From contig JAJXWJ010000037.1 of assembly GCA_021781655.1 (NCBI GenBank), positions 1 through 33,424 on the forward strand: a DNA stretch of 33,424 nucleotides, given 5' to 3'. Of this stretch, positions 1 through 8,309 are shown one piece after another; position 1 is the stretch's first letter, and each line of letters begins with the position of its first letter. The DNA comes from Bacillota bacterium (lineage in GTDB: Bacteria > Bacillota > Clostridia > Clostridiales > Clostridiaceae). The position numbers were made by a program, and so were the translations under genes. The notes beneath the pieces are model-generated. The model saw nothing but the letters and a program-made list of their open reading frames with translations. It was not told the DNA's origin and ran no database searches.

Positions 1-44
1 TTACTTTTAAAAATCGTTATAAAGAAAACCGCAGTAAGATTTAA

Positions 45-61
45 TTGACAATGGACAATTG
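45..61 (+). repeat. Left arm of an intergenic inverted repeat
   Basis: The 17-nt sequence TTGACAATGGACAATTG is found here on the plus strand and perfectly, in inverted orientation, at 2041-2057. With the group II intron (187-2040) removed, the two arms bound an element of about 170 bp (roughly 43-186 joined to 2041-2066), with AATTGACA at both ends. Related GACAATTGACAATG units lie beside both arms. This looks like a MITE-like or clostridial intergenic repeat. No transposase is present. Confidence 0.6.
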
Positions 62-145
62 AGAATTGACAATGAAGGACATTTTTCTTCCTTTCAGTCA
101 GAAAAACTACAAATTATTATTTTTAGGCAATTACAATTGTTTAAA

Positions 146-174
146 GATTTTCCGTAGCTAAGCGTAGGAAAATC
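146..174. repeat. Internal inverted repeat in the intergenic element
   Basis: GATTTTCC (146-153) and GGAAAATC (167-174) form perfect 8-bp arms around a 13-nt spacer. The structure lies inside the MITE-like element, in the 3' exon next to the intron. There is no T-tract typical of a terminator. It may be a structural part of the repeat. Confidence 0.45.
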
Positions 175-225
175 CACCATCATTGTGTCGAGTAGAATAA
201 GCTCTTACGAGTTTATTCCCTCACA

Positions 226-258
226 GAACCGTACTTGCGGTTTTCCCGCATACGGCTC
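226..258 (-). ncRNA. Group II intron domain V
   Basis: On the minus strand the segment begins GAGCCGTATGCGGG and ends AAGTACGGTTC, folding into the canonical domain V hairpin with a GAAA-type tetraloop region (GGGAAAACC). It is followed by GTGAGG and a domain VI stem, GAATAA...TTATTC (about 196-219). Domain V is the catalytic core of the ribozyme, so its intactness suggests that splicing is possible. Confidence 0.88.
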
Positions 259-371
259 TTCTTAATAATCATTTACTACCATAATTTAAAGTATATTTTA
301 GGATAAACAATTGGATTATATTCTAAGATTCTATTAAACTTTTCATAGGTCATTTTATGTCTTTGACCTCT

Positions 372-1544
372 TCACCTTAAATGCTTGAAGAGTTGATACT
401 TTATATATTCGACAAAACTCCTCATCCGTTTATAGTTATCTGAAATCCCATAATATCTATAGTGACCTGCTAATTTCCTATTAAGTTGTTCTATTATCAA
501 GCCTATCGGCTTATGCATATTTTCTTTAATCCATTGTTTTGCTACAGCTCTTTTGGCTTTTAATTTCTTTTGACTCGTAGAGTGTAAAACTTTATAGAAA
601 CCTCTTTTCCCTTTGCTGTCTTTATGCGTAAATCCTAGAAAATCAAAGGTTTCTTCATTTCCTTCTGTGTTTCTCCCGAAGGGTATTATTTTTGTTTTAT
701 CTTCTGCAAGTTCAAGATTAAATTTTCTCAGTCTTTCCTTAAGGTCCGCATAGTATTCATTTGCGTCTTCTTCATATTCAAAACAGCAAACTATATCATC
801 TGCGTATCTCACCATATACGCTTCGCCTTTGCTTCTTACTTTTACATCAAATTTAAACCATACATCTATCACATAGTGCAAATATACATTTGCTAATATC
901 GGAGATATAACTCCACCTTGTATTGTTCCTTTGTCACTTTCATGGAATGTACCTTCTTCCATTATGCCACTTCTAAGGAACCTTTTAATATATCTTATGA
1001 AGTTTACATCTTCAATTGTATGTTCCAAAAATTTTATTAACCATTCATGATTTACATTATCAAAGAAACTCTTAATGTCAGCATCTACTATAAAATTTAC
1101 TTTCTTCCTCATAATTATATTATCTAATTCTTTAATTGCTTTATGACAATCCCTATTAGGTCTAAATCCATATGAGCAATCTAGAAATATTTTCTCATAA
1201 ACTTCTTGCAGTACTTCCGCAAATGCACCTTGTACTAGCTTATCTTCATACGACATTATTCCTAGCGGTCTACCTTTTTCACTATTTTCTTTCGGAATAT
1301 ATGTTCTTTTTACTGGTTGAGGTTTATATGCAAATTTCTTTAAATCTGTAATTAGTTTCTCAATATTCTTATCAAGATTTTCTTCGTACACTTCTTTGGT
1401 TACCTTGTCAATACCTACGGCTTTGTTCTTATTTTGATTATTGTGATACTCTTTTATGGTTTCCTTATTGATGAATTTCATTAATCCTTGTACTGTCCTA
1501 TACTTATCATATTGTTTAGCTATCCCTGTATAATCATTTGCCAT
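372..1544 (-). CDS. ltrA: Group II intron reverse transcriptase/maturase
   Basis: This intron-encoded protein of 390 aa assists splicing and copies the intron RNA into DNA during retrohoming. The reverse transcriptase domain occupies roughly residues 40-330. Visible motifs are GRPLGI (about 91-96), DADIKSFFDNVNH (about 154-166), GTIQGGVISPILAN and the catalytic YADD at 247-250. A maturase (domain X) region follows at about 340-390, with GHYRYYGI. The protein ends there with no HNH endonuclease, so mobility would use the endonuclease-free route. The start is placed at ATG 1544 (MANDY), because AGGAGAG lies about 8 nt upstream. An in-frame extension to 1619 has no comparable ribosome site. The reading frame is intact. 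Confidence 0.9.
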   Translation of the reverse strand: MANDYTGIAKQYDKYRTVQGLMKFINKETIKEYHNNQNKNKAVGIDKVTKEVYEENLDKNIEKLITDLKKFAYKPQPVKRTYIPKENSEKGRPLGIMSYEDKLVQGAFAEVLQEVYEKIFLDCSYGFRPNRDCHKAIKELDNIIMRKKVNFIVDADIKSFFDNVNHEWLIKFLEHTIEDVNFIRYIKRFLRSGIMEEGTFHESDKGTIQGGVISPILANVYLHYVIDVWFKFDVKVRSKGEAYMVRYADDIVCCFEYEEDANEYYADLKERLRKFNLELAEDKTKIIPFGRNTEGNEETFDFLGFTHKDSKGKRGFYKVLHSTSQKKLKAKRAVAKQWIKENMHKPIGLIIEQLNRKLAGHYRYYGISDNYKRMRSFVEYIKYQLFKHLR

Positions 1545-2040
1545 TTTTTTCTCTCTCCTCTCGTGAGTAAAATGTTTATTTACAGAGTCAATTATTAAGT
1601 AAGTCCCTTCCCTCCGCAATCATTCCTTGTTTCATCAGTACTATGAACTTATCCGACTTCCTATATATCATTTGCCTATCTTGATGGTTTATTATCTTGT
1701 GAAGACATTACCCTACGGGAATATATAGGACCTCCCTGGTATGATTTATATAACAGTGTAAAACTCGCCATGCCCTAAGACCCCGATAGAATTTATGCAT
1801 ACTTTGCCATTATCGTCTACATAATTATTATCTGCTACTCAATTGATAGTATCGACTTCTATATTTACAATTTAACGAGGCTCCACAGCTTCACGCTTTC
1901 GCATTACGGCTCGAATTCTTCTTTGTCTACGCTTAAACCTAATGTTACCACTTCGGCTCCAAGACTAAGTACTGGCTGTTGGCTAGACATTACCAGATGG
2001 GATTCCCACCCATTATATATAAATCACCGAACAGGCGCAC
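1545..2040 (-). other. Group II intron RNA domains I-IV, non-coding
   Basis: This non-coding stretch of about 500 nt is the 5' part of the ribozyme upstream of the reverse transcriptase ORF. It begins GTGCGCC at 2040 and includes the candidate EBS1 CAATTG at 1840-1845. I see no additional gene here. Confidence 0.7.
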
Positions 2041-2066
2041 CAATTGTCCATTGTCAAATGTCAATT
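2041..2066 (-). repeat. Right arm of inverted repeat, 5' exon of the intron
   Basis: Read on the minus strand, 2057-2041 is TTGACAATGGACAATTG, identical to 45-61 on the plus strand. The arm ends in AATTGACA at 2059-2066. The group II intron is inserted directly at its end, with the terminal CAATTG serving as the putative IBS1. Confidence 0.6.
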
Positions 2067-2200
2067 AATATATAATGCGTTTCACTTTTTATCTATTTAA
2101 GCTTAAGAGTTAGTGCGTAATATTATTTATGTGCGACAGCTCCTTTTATAAATACCTTGTGAATTGTGCAATATAGTAAGATTTCTTCAGTAAAGGTTTT

Positions 2201-2548
2201 TTAATTCCACTTTTTTATATATTCAACTTCTTTTAATGTTTCTTCTAACTTTTTAAATTGTTCCTCTAATTGTTCACCTCTATATTTCCAAGGTTTAATA
2301 TCATTATCTTTAGTCTGAGCTTGCATTTTATATGATATCATATCTAATCCAAGCTTATAGGCTGACTTGTCACTTCCCTCAACAGTTATTCCTTCCAGAG
2401 ATTTTTTTATAAATAAAAATTCTCTCTCTATATCGTCAATTCTTCCATCTAGTTTTCCATCTAATTTTATATTTTTATCTAAAAGCACCTCTAATTCCTT
2501 CGATAACTTTTCCAATTCATTAACCGCTTCATAGCAATTTTTTATCAA
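2201..2548 (-). CDS. Hypothetical small coiled-coil protein
   Basis: I do not recognise this 115-aa protein. It is highly charged and helical. The N-terminal part (about 8-55) and the C-terminal part (about 85-112) are rich in E, K and L with heptad-like spacing, suggesting coiled coil. There is no signal peptide or membrane segment, and only one cysteine. Translation appears to start at TTG (2546-2548), with AAGGAG about 10 nt upstream. An ATG at 2556-2558 lies in another frame. The gene stands alone between the intron-bearing repeat and the divergent histidine kinase gene. A perfect 17-bp palindrome sits upstream at 2611-2627. Its function is unknown. Confidence 0.6.
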   Translation of the reverse strand: MIKNCYEAVNELEKLSKELEVLLDKNIKLDGKLDGRIDDIEREFLFIKKSLEGITVEGSDKSAYKLGLDMISYKMQAQTKDNDIKPWKYRGEQLEEQFKKLEETLKEVEYIKKWN

Positions 2549-2986
2549 TTTTAAACATCTCCTTAATTAGATATTTTAAATTTATAACATATTGAGAAAA
2601 AGAAATTTTGTTGAAGTTCAACTTCAATACGTTACTAATAACTACTTTTTAATATACCGACTATTGCTATTTTTTTCTTTTCCCATATTCAATATTATAA
2701 CAAATATGCAATTTAAAAACAAATTAACGTTTTTTTAAATCTCTCCATAAATAGTTTGCATCAAAAGAATAATTAAATCTAATAATTTTATAAATATGAT
2801 AAAAGACGTTGAATTTATAATTTATAAAGACATTGAAAGAAGAAGATAACTTAATAGTATATTACACTTTAAAATATCCCTATGTTAAATATATCTAACA
2901 ATTATCATTTTAAGTCCAATTTAATTGATAAATGTGGAATCTATAATTATAATATAATTATTAAACACTTAAAGGGGCTAATTTTT
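2549..2986. other. Intergenic region between divergent genes
   Basis: This AT-rich stretch of about 440 bp separates the minus-strand 115-aa gene and the plus-strand kinase gene. The clearest structure is the palindrome at 2611-2627. An in-frame ATG at 2882 could extend the kinase, but no ribosome site precedes it. I see no other gene and no clearly convincing -35/-10 pair. Confidence 0.5.
2611..2627. promoter_or_regulatory. Perfect 17-bp palindrome, candidate operator
   Basis: TTGAAGTTCAACTTCAA has perfect 8-bp arms around a central C. It lies in the divergent region, about 63 bp upstream of the 115-aa gene start. There is no T-tract, so it is more likely a protein-binding site than a terminator. 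The binding protein is unknown. Confidence 0.45.
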
Positions 2987-5900
2987 TTGAATAAAAGGTT
3001 TAACAATGAGAATTTATTTATTGCTATTGTAGTTTTTCTTTCTTTATTAATTTTATTTTTTTTATATCATTTTTATCCATACGATAACGGCTCCTCTGTG
3101 CCTAGAGCTGTAAACGGTGTTTTAGACCTAACAAATTGGAATTTCAAAAAGGACGGAGTAGTCAAACTAGATGGCGATTGGGATTTTTATTGGCACAAGC
3201 TTCTAACGCCAAAGGATTTTAATAAAAAGCAAGTAAAGTCTGGTGAGTTATCATTTCCTAACATATGGGATGGATATATTGTTAATGGTAAGCCTTTAAC
3301 TGAAGATGGTTATGCAACCTTCAGATTAAGAATAAAGGTTTCTGATTTATCATCTATAAAATCTATTTATCTTCCCTCAACAGATTCATCCTCAAAACTT
3401 TGGATTAATGGTAAGCTTATATTAACTTGTGGGACAGTAGGAACTAGTAAAGCTACAATGGTACCTAATTTTGCAGCTGAATATGGAGACTTTGATTCAA
3501 ATTCAAATATATTAGATTTAGTATTACAAGTGTCTAATTTTAATTATTATCATGGTGGAATATCTGACAGCATTTCTATAGGTGACAACTCACAAATGAG
3601 ACAAATCGAAAATAACAGGCTTTGTTTTGATATAATTTGTTTTATGAGTGCCCTTATTTGTGGAATTTATAGTGCTGGCATATTTTTAATTAGGCCAAAA
3701 AATCGTTCTGCTCTCTACATTGCTTTATTATCCTTATTAATGACCTTACGTCCTTTATTTTATGATGAATTTCTTATATATAATGTATTTCCTAACTTCA
3801 ATTTCGAAATATTATGCGATTTTTTTATAATTTTAGTTTTTGGTTCTCAATTATTTTTAATGTATTTGTATTTAAAATTTCCTAAACAATCTTTTAAAAA
3901 ATTTGTTTTTATTTCAGGTATTATACAAACATCAATTATTATTATGAAAATTTTCACAAATGCAAAATTTCTAACCTTTGCTGTCCCACTATACCAATCA
4001 GTGCTAGTGGTTGATGTAATTTATGCATTTATCGTAATGCTTCGGGCAGTTAAAAATAAAGAACCTCAAGCAAAAATACTTCTATCTGGAGCATTAATCC
4101 TTTTTGTATTAACGATTAATGATACTTTATATCAAAGTAAAATAATAAATACTGGCTTTTACACACCAATAGGCTTTATAGTTTTTATAGTTGCCTTAGC
4201 ACTTATTCAGTCTATAAAATTATCACTTTCTTATTTAAACGAAGAAAAGCTTTCTGCAAGATTAATTTCATTAGATAAGCTTAAAGATGAGTTTTTATCT
4301 AATACTTCACACGAACTAAAAACGCCTTTAACAGGAATTATTGGACTTGCTCAAGCTATGTTAAATGGTTCTTCTGGAAAAATAAATGACCTTCAACAAA
4401 CAAACCTATCCTTAATAGTTTCTAGCAGCAAAAGGTTAAGTAATTTAGTTAATGATATTTTAGACTTTTCCAAAATAAAAAATAGTGAAATTACTCTTCA
4501 AAAGAAACAAGTAGATATAAAACAAGTAGTTGAAACAGTAATATTTATTTTAAAACCTCTTACTAAAGCAAATGTTACAATAAAAAACAAAATTGATAAC
4601 AGTATTTCTTTAATCGATGGTGACGAAAATAGAATTCAGCAAATCATGTATAACTTAATTGGAAATGCTTTAAAGTTTACTGAACAAGGCTCTATTGAAA
4701 TTTCTGCCATTGAAAAAAAAGATTTTGTATTCATTAATGTAGCTGATTCTGGAATAGGAATATCGGAAGATAAATTACCTTATATATTTGAATCCTTTGA
4801 GCAAGCAGATGCTTCTATTTCTAGAAGCTATGGTGGTACTGGTTTAGGGCTAAGCATATCTAAATCTTTAGCACATCTTCATGGTGGCGACATAACAGTT
4901 TTATCAAAATTAGGAGTTGGCTCAACCTTTACAGTTTCTTTTCCACTGTATAAAGGACAAGTTAAAGATATAGTAAAGCAACAAACTGGACTTCCTACTG
5001 AAGAAAAGCATGAAGAGCTTTTACCTTTGATTACAAAAAAATTATTTGAAAATAATAAGAAAAGCAATCGTTACAAAATTCTTTTAGTAGACGATGAATA
5101 TATAAATCTTTATGTTCTTTCAGGAATTTTAATGCCTGAAAATTACAATATTGAAATAGCAACTAACGGTATAGAGGCATTAGAAAAAATCAATAGTAAA
5201 ATGAAGCCAGATCTAGTTATACTAGACATAATGATGCCTAAAATGTCTGGATATGAGGTTTGCATTAATATTAGAAAACGATATTCCTTATATGACTTGC
5301 CAATATTAATGATTACTTCTAAGGACGATGTTAAAAGCATTACTTCAGCTTTTAATGCAGGAACTAATGATTACTTATCAAAACCTTTTGAGGATACTGA
5401 ACTAAAGGCAAGAGTAAAAACACTTTTAGAATTGAAATCAAAAGCCTTATATGCTCTTTCTGCAGAAATGCAGTTACTTCAATCTCAAATAAAGCCACAT
5501 TTTATATTTAATACTTTAAATATAATCATATATTTATGCACTACAGACTCAGAAAAAGCAAAGGAACTATTGATAAACTTTAGCGATTATCTTAGAAATA
5601 GCTTTAACTTTAAAAATCTTGATGAATTGATACCGCTTGATAAAGAAATAGAATTAGTAAAAGCATATTTATATATACAACAAACTCGCTTTATAGATAA
5701 AATAAACGTAATATATAACATAGATGAAACTATATACATTAAAATTCCCCCATTGATTTTACAGCCACTTGTAGAAAACTCTATCAAACATGGCTTTTTC
5801 AAAAGCAATTCGAAAGGAACAATTAAATTAATTGCTAGTCAAAATTCAGAAGGTGTTATTTTAATTGTTCAAGATGATGGCGATGGCATTGAAGAAGAAA

Positions 5901-6055
5901 AAATACCTCTACTTTTAGAAGGTTTAATTTCTAACTCAGGAATAGGCTTATACAATGTAAATAAAAGGCTAAAGTCATTTTATGGTCGCGGACTCAATAT
6001 TGAAAGTCAACTTGGTAAAGGCACTAAGATAACTATATTTATACCTAATTGCTAA
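2987..6055 (+). CDS. Membrane hybrid histidine kinase with two transmitter modules
   Basis: This is a large sensor kinase (1022 aa). An N-terminal membrane anchor is followed by an extracellular galactose-binding-like region (LDLTNWNF...LDGDWDFYW) of the 7TMR-DISM type, and then about seven membrane segments (about 215-395). Next comes a HisKA module with phospho-acceptor His in HELKTPL (codon 4310-4312), and an ATPase domain with N-box NLIGNALKF and DSGIGI/GGTGLGLS. A receiver domain carries Asp in LDIMMP (codon 5225-5227). Finally there is a LytS-type kinase module (KPHFIFNTLN, His codon 5498-5500) with a second ATPase domain (VENSIKHG, DDGDGI, GIGLYNV). The start is taken as TTG 2987, because AAAGGGG lies 9 nt upstream. 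ATG 2882, 35 codons earlier, has no ribosome site. No separate response regulator is adjacent. The ligand is unknown. Confidence 0.88.
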   Translation: MNKRFNNENLFIAIVVFLSLLILFFLYHFYPYDNGSSVPRAVNGVLDLTNWNFKKDGVVKLDGDWDFYWHKLLTPKDFNKKQVKSGELSFPNIWDGYIVNGKPLTEDGYATFRLRIKVSDLSSIKSIYLPSTDSSSKLWINGKLILTCGTVGTSKATMVPNFAAEYGDFDSNSNILDLVLQVSNFNYYHGGISDSISIGDNSQMRQIENNRLCFDIICFMSALICGIYSAGIFLIRPKNRSALYIALLSLLMTLRPLFYDEFLIYNVFPNFNFEILCDFFIILVFGSQLFLMYLYLKFPKQSFKKFVFISGIIQTSIIIMKIFTNAKFLTFAVPLYQSVLVVDVIYAFIVMLRAVKNKEPQAKILLSGALILFVLTINDTLYQSKIINTGFYTPIGFIVFIVALALIQSIKLSLSYLNEEKLSARLISLDKLKDEFLSNTSHELKTPLTGIIGLAQAMLNGSSGKINDLQQTNLSLIVSSSKRLSNLVNDILDFSKIKNSEITLQKKQVDIKQVVETVIFILKPLTKANVTIKNKIDNSISLIDGDENRIQQIMYNLIGNALKFTEQGSIEISAIEKKDFVFINVADSGIGISEDKLPYIFESFEQADASISRSYGGTGLGLSISKSLAHLHGGDITVLSKLGVGSTFTVSFPLYKGQVKDIVKQQTGLPTEEKHEELLPLITKKLFENNKKSNRYKILLVDDEYINLYVLSGILMPENYNIEIATNGIEALEKINSKMKPDLVILDIMMPKMSGYEVCINIRKRYSLYDLPILMITSKDDVKSITSAFNAGTNDYLSKPFEDTELKARVKTLLELKSKALYALSAEMQLLQSQIKPHFIFNTLNIIIYLCTTDSEKAKELLINFSDYLRNSFNFKNLDELIPLDKEIELVKAYLYIQQTRFIDKINVIYNIDETIYIKIPPLILQPLVENSIKHGFFKSNSKGTIKLIASQNSEGVILIVQDDGDGIEEEKIPLLLEGLISNSGIGLYNVNKRLKSFYGRGLNIESQLGKGTKITIFIPNC

Positions 6056-6086
6056 AATAATAAGCTTTTATTCCACTAAATCATCA

Positions 6087-6115
6087 TTGAGAAATAACGT
6101 AACTTATAGTATTAT
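6087..6115 (+). promoter_or_regulatory. Candidate sigma-A promoter of proA
   Basis: TTGAGA (6087-6092) and TATTAT (6110-6115) are separated by 17 bp and lie about 40 bp upstream of the proA start. The preceding kinase gene ends at 6055, so proA can be transcribed independently. Confidence 0.5.
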
Positions 6116-6153
6116 TATTAATAACTAATTATTAAATGAAATGAGGAGTAAAA

Positions 6154-7434
6154 ATGGATATTAAGCAAAGTGCGACACTGGCAAAAAATGCATCTATAAA
6201 GCTTGGAAGTTGCGATTCAGCTTTAAAAAACAAGGCACTACTTGAAATTTCCAAAAATTTAATTGCTAGAAAAGCTGAAATTATAAATGCAAATAAATTA
6301 GATTTAGAAAATGGTAAGAAAGAAAAGCTTTCTGAACCTATTTTAAAAAGACTCAATTTTGATGAAAACAAAATCGAAGATGTTATTAACGGAATAGATA
6401 GTCTCATAAACTTAAATGACCCAGTTGGCAAAACCTTAGCTGCCACAGAACTAGATGAAGGTCTTGAACTTTACAAAATCAGCTCACCACTTGGTGTTAT
6501 AGGTGTAATATTTGAATCAAGACCAGACGCTTTAGTTCAAATATCTACTCTTTGTTTAAAAAGCGGAAATTCTGCCCTATTAAAAGGTGGTAGAGAGGCT
6601 ATAAACACTAATAGAATTTTATTTGAAGTTATAAAAGCAGCTACAGAAGCCGTTGGAATTCCAAAAGGTTGGCTTCAGCTTTTAGAAACTAGAGATGATG
6701 TAAATGAAATGCTAAAGCTAGATAAGTATATAGACCTTGTTATTCCAAGAGGCTCCAATGAATTTGTTCAATATATAATGAATAATTCTAAAATCCCTGT
6801 AATGGGTCATGCAGATGGTATTTGTCACTGCTATGTTGATAAAGATGCAAATTTAGATATGGCAGTTAATATAGTCGTTGATTCCAAAACTCAATACGTT
6901 TCTGTGTGCAACGCTTGTGAAACGCTTTTGGTCCACAAAGCTATTGCATCAGCTTTTCTTCCAAAGCTTAAAGCTGAGATGGACAAAAAAAATGTTGAAC
7001 TTATAGGCTGTGAAAATACAAAAAAAATAATTGAAGTTAAAATGGCTACTGAGGAAGATTGGAAAACTGAATATCTTGATTATAAGCTTTCAATAAAAAT
7101 AGTCGATGATTTGGCTTCTGCAATCGATCATATAAATAACTATAGTTCTGGCCATACTGAAACAATTGTAACAGAAGACAAAGCTGCCGCAGAACAATTT
7201 ATGGATTTAGTAGACTCTTCAAATGTATTTTTAAATTGCTCTACTCGTTTTAGTGACGGCTTTAGATATGGCTTTGGTGCTGAAGTTGGGATAAGTACTT
7301 CAAAACTTCATGCAAGAGGTCCTGTAGGACTAGAGGGGCTTTTGATTTACAAATACAAATTATTTGGAAATGGTCATATTGTGGCAGATTACGCTAGTAA
7401 AAAGAAGACCTTTAAACATAAAAAACTTTTATAA
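6154..7434 (+). CDS. proA: Glutamate-5-semialdehyde dehydrogenase (gamma-glutamyl phosphate reductase)
   Basis: ProA reduces gamma-glutamyl phosphate to glutamate-5-semialdehyde with NADPH, the second step of proline synthesis in the cytosol. The 426-aa length is normal for the family. The aldehyde dehydrogenase fold is recognisable from GVIGVIFESRPDALVQI (about 114-130) and LLKGGREA (142-149). Further motifs are the catalytic cysteine in NACETLLVH (C255), NCSTRFSDGFRYGFGAEVGIST, and the terminal RGPVGLEGLL motif. GAGGAG lies just upstream of the ATG. The usual partner proB (glutamate 5-kinase) is not adjacent. The gene ends at a bidirectional terminator shared with the convergent vnf operon, and has no obvious functional tie to nitrogenase. 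Confidence 0.95.
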   Translation: MDIKQSATLAKNASIKLGSCDSALKNKALLEISKNLIARKAEIINANKLDLENGKKEKLSEPILKRLNFDENKIEDVINGIDSLINLNDPVGKTLAATELDEGLELYKISSPLGVIGVIFESRPDALVQISTLCLKSGNSALLKGGREAINTNRILFEVIKAATEAVGIPKGWLQLLETRDDVNEMLKLDKYIDLVIPRGSNEFVQYIMNNSKIPVMGHADGICHCYVDKDANLDMAVNIVVDSKTQYVSVCNACETLLVHKAIASAFLPKLKAEMDKKNVELIGCENTKKIIEVKMATEEDWKTEYLDYKLSIKIVDDLASAIDHINNYSSGHTETIVTEDKAAAEQFMDLVDSSNVFLNCSTRFSDGFRYGFGAEVGISTSKLHARGPVGLEGLLIYKYKLFGNGHIVADYASKKKTFKHKKLL

Positions 7435-7445
7435 TATTTTCATTT

Positions 7446-7489
7446 AAAAACGGAAAAGCTTATTTAGTAAATGCTCTTTTTCCGTTTTT
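7446..7489. terminator. Bidirectional rho-independent terminator
   Basis: AAAAACGGAAAAGC and GCTCTTTTTCCGTTTTT form a long hairpin with T-tracts on both strands. It lies between the convergent proA gene (ends 7434) and the last ORF of the vnf operon (ends 7499), and so closes both transcripts. Confidence 0.85.
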
Positions 7490-7498
7490 ATTTATTAT

Positions 7499-7678
7499 TC
7501 ATATGGTTTTATCTTCAGAAATCATTTTATTATCTAAATAATTTTCTATAATTTTTTTTATTTCACTTCTGCTCAAATTCATTTCTAAACAAATTTCATT
7601 AATAAATTTCCCCTCTCTAAATTTATTAATTATACATGTATTTATTTCTTGGGATAATAATAAATTTTTATTTTCCAT
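7499..7678 (-). CDS. Small HTH-like protein, last gene of the vnf operon
   Basis: This is a 59-residue ORF with ATG at 7676-7678 and TGA at 7499-7501. AAAGGGTG lies about 6 nt upstream, closely resembling the ribosome site of anfO. It starts 14 nt after the anfO stop, so it is probably co-transcribed. The middle (about residues 18-48) has the pattern of a helix-turn-helix: KFREGKFINEICLEMNLSRS, then EIKKIIENYL. I do not recognise a family. It could be a small DNA-binding or protein-binding accessory factor, or a fragment of a larger regulator. The operon terminator follows directly. Confidence 0.55.
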   Translation of the reverse strand: MENKNLLLSQEINTCIINKFREGKFINEICLEMNLSRSEIKKIIENYLDNKMISEDKTI

Positions 7679-7692
7679 CTTTTCACCCTTTC

Positions 7693-8295
7693 TTAATTTT
7701 TATATATTGTAACTTGATAATCACCTTTAGCAATTGGTTTGCTTTTATAATTTATATTTAAGTCATCAAACCAAGGTGGAACATGTCCACAAATTACTTT
7801 TAGTTCATTAAAATTTTTGTTCTCTAAAAACGGCAACAATACCTTTTTAGTAGTTAAGTTTTTATATTCTAAAAGAACCGCCTTTAAATCTATATGAAAC
7901 TTTCCCTCTTCATTTGATTCAATAGGTTCTGGTAAAATAGTTGGAACTTTTTTCATTGTTTCTTTTTTAACATGTAATTCCTTTTCTGAAATATAATCAA
8001 GAAAATCTTCTGGCCTTCCTTTTACTTTCCATATTTTAAATAGCATTCCTTCTAAAATAGTAAATGAAATTCCTTTTATATTCTCTGCAACAAATATATT
8101 GCAATCCTCAAGAAGCAATATCATACTCTTAATTTCGTTTCTTATTGAAATTGAGTCCATTTCCTCATTGAGTTTTAAATCAATTTGTTTTACTACTATC
8201 CAATTATTATCTTCTTTATAATAAACTTTTACAATTCCATCATTACTTATTGGAATCGTTATGCCTTCTTTATTAACAAATACTGCAATTTTCAT
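7693..8295 (-). CDS. anfO: AnfO-family nitrogenase accessory protein
   Basis: This 200-aa protein is similar to AnfO, an accessory protein first named in the iron-only nitrogenase operon. Recognisable family features are the N-terminal MKIAVFVN strand and the central DCNIFVAENIKGISF segment. FKIWKVKGRPEDFLDYI follows, and the C-terminal VLLPFLENKNFNELKVICGH runs into VPPWFDDL. No signal peptide or membrane segment is seen. The biochemical role is not established; it is thought to support assembly or activity of alternative nitrogenase. AAAGGGTGAATTATA precedes the ATG, and the gene starts 14 nt after the ferredoxin gene. Its presence in a vnf rather than an anf operon is notable. Confidence 0.82.
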   Translation of the reverse strand: MKIAVFVNKEGITIPISNDGIVKVYYKEDNNWIVVKQIDLKLNEEMDSISIRNEIKSMILLLEDCNIFVAENIKGISFTILEGMLFKIWKVKGRPEDFLDYISEKELHVKKETMKKVPTILPEPIESNEEGKFHIDLKAVLLEYKNLTTKKVLLPFLENKNFNELKVICGHVPPWFDDLNINYKSKPIAKGDYQVTIYKN

Positions 8296-8309
8296 TATAA
8301 TTCACCCTT

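Larger units (their letters stand above)
187..2040 (-). mobile_element. Group II intron, ORF-containing
   Basis: Read on the minus strand, the element starts GTGCGCC at 2040, matching the group II 5' consensus GUGYG. It ends with a domain V hairpin (226-258) and a domain VI stem, followed by CTACTCGAC at about 187. Its ORF encodes a reverse transcriptase. The last six bases of the 5' exon, CAATTG (2041-2046), can pair with CAATTG inside domain I at 1840-1845, a good IBS1/EBS1 candidate. Joining 2041 to 186 restores a continuous GACAATTG-ACAATGATGG repeat, which supports these boundaries. An alternative 3' end two bases further on, at 185, cannot be excluded. The length is about 1.85 kb and the intron appears complete. 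Confidence 0.85.

Noticed and set aside
187-2040. Group IIC intron placed after a terminator hairpin
   Set aside because: The 5' exon is a GACAATTG-type repeat arm with an EBS1/IBS1 match, not a terminator stem-loop.
6056-6086. Terminator after the kinase gene
   Set aside because: Only a 5-bp AT stem (AATAA/TTATT) is present, without a T-tract.
6132-6446. 104-aa minus-strand ORF opposite proA
   Set aside because: It is antisense to the proA start; proA has clear family motifs and its own promoter.
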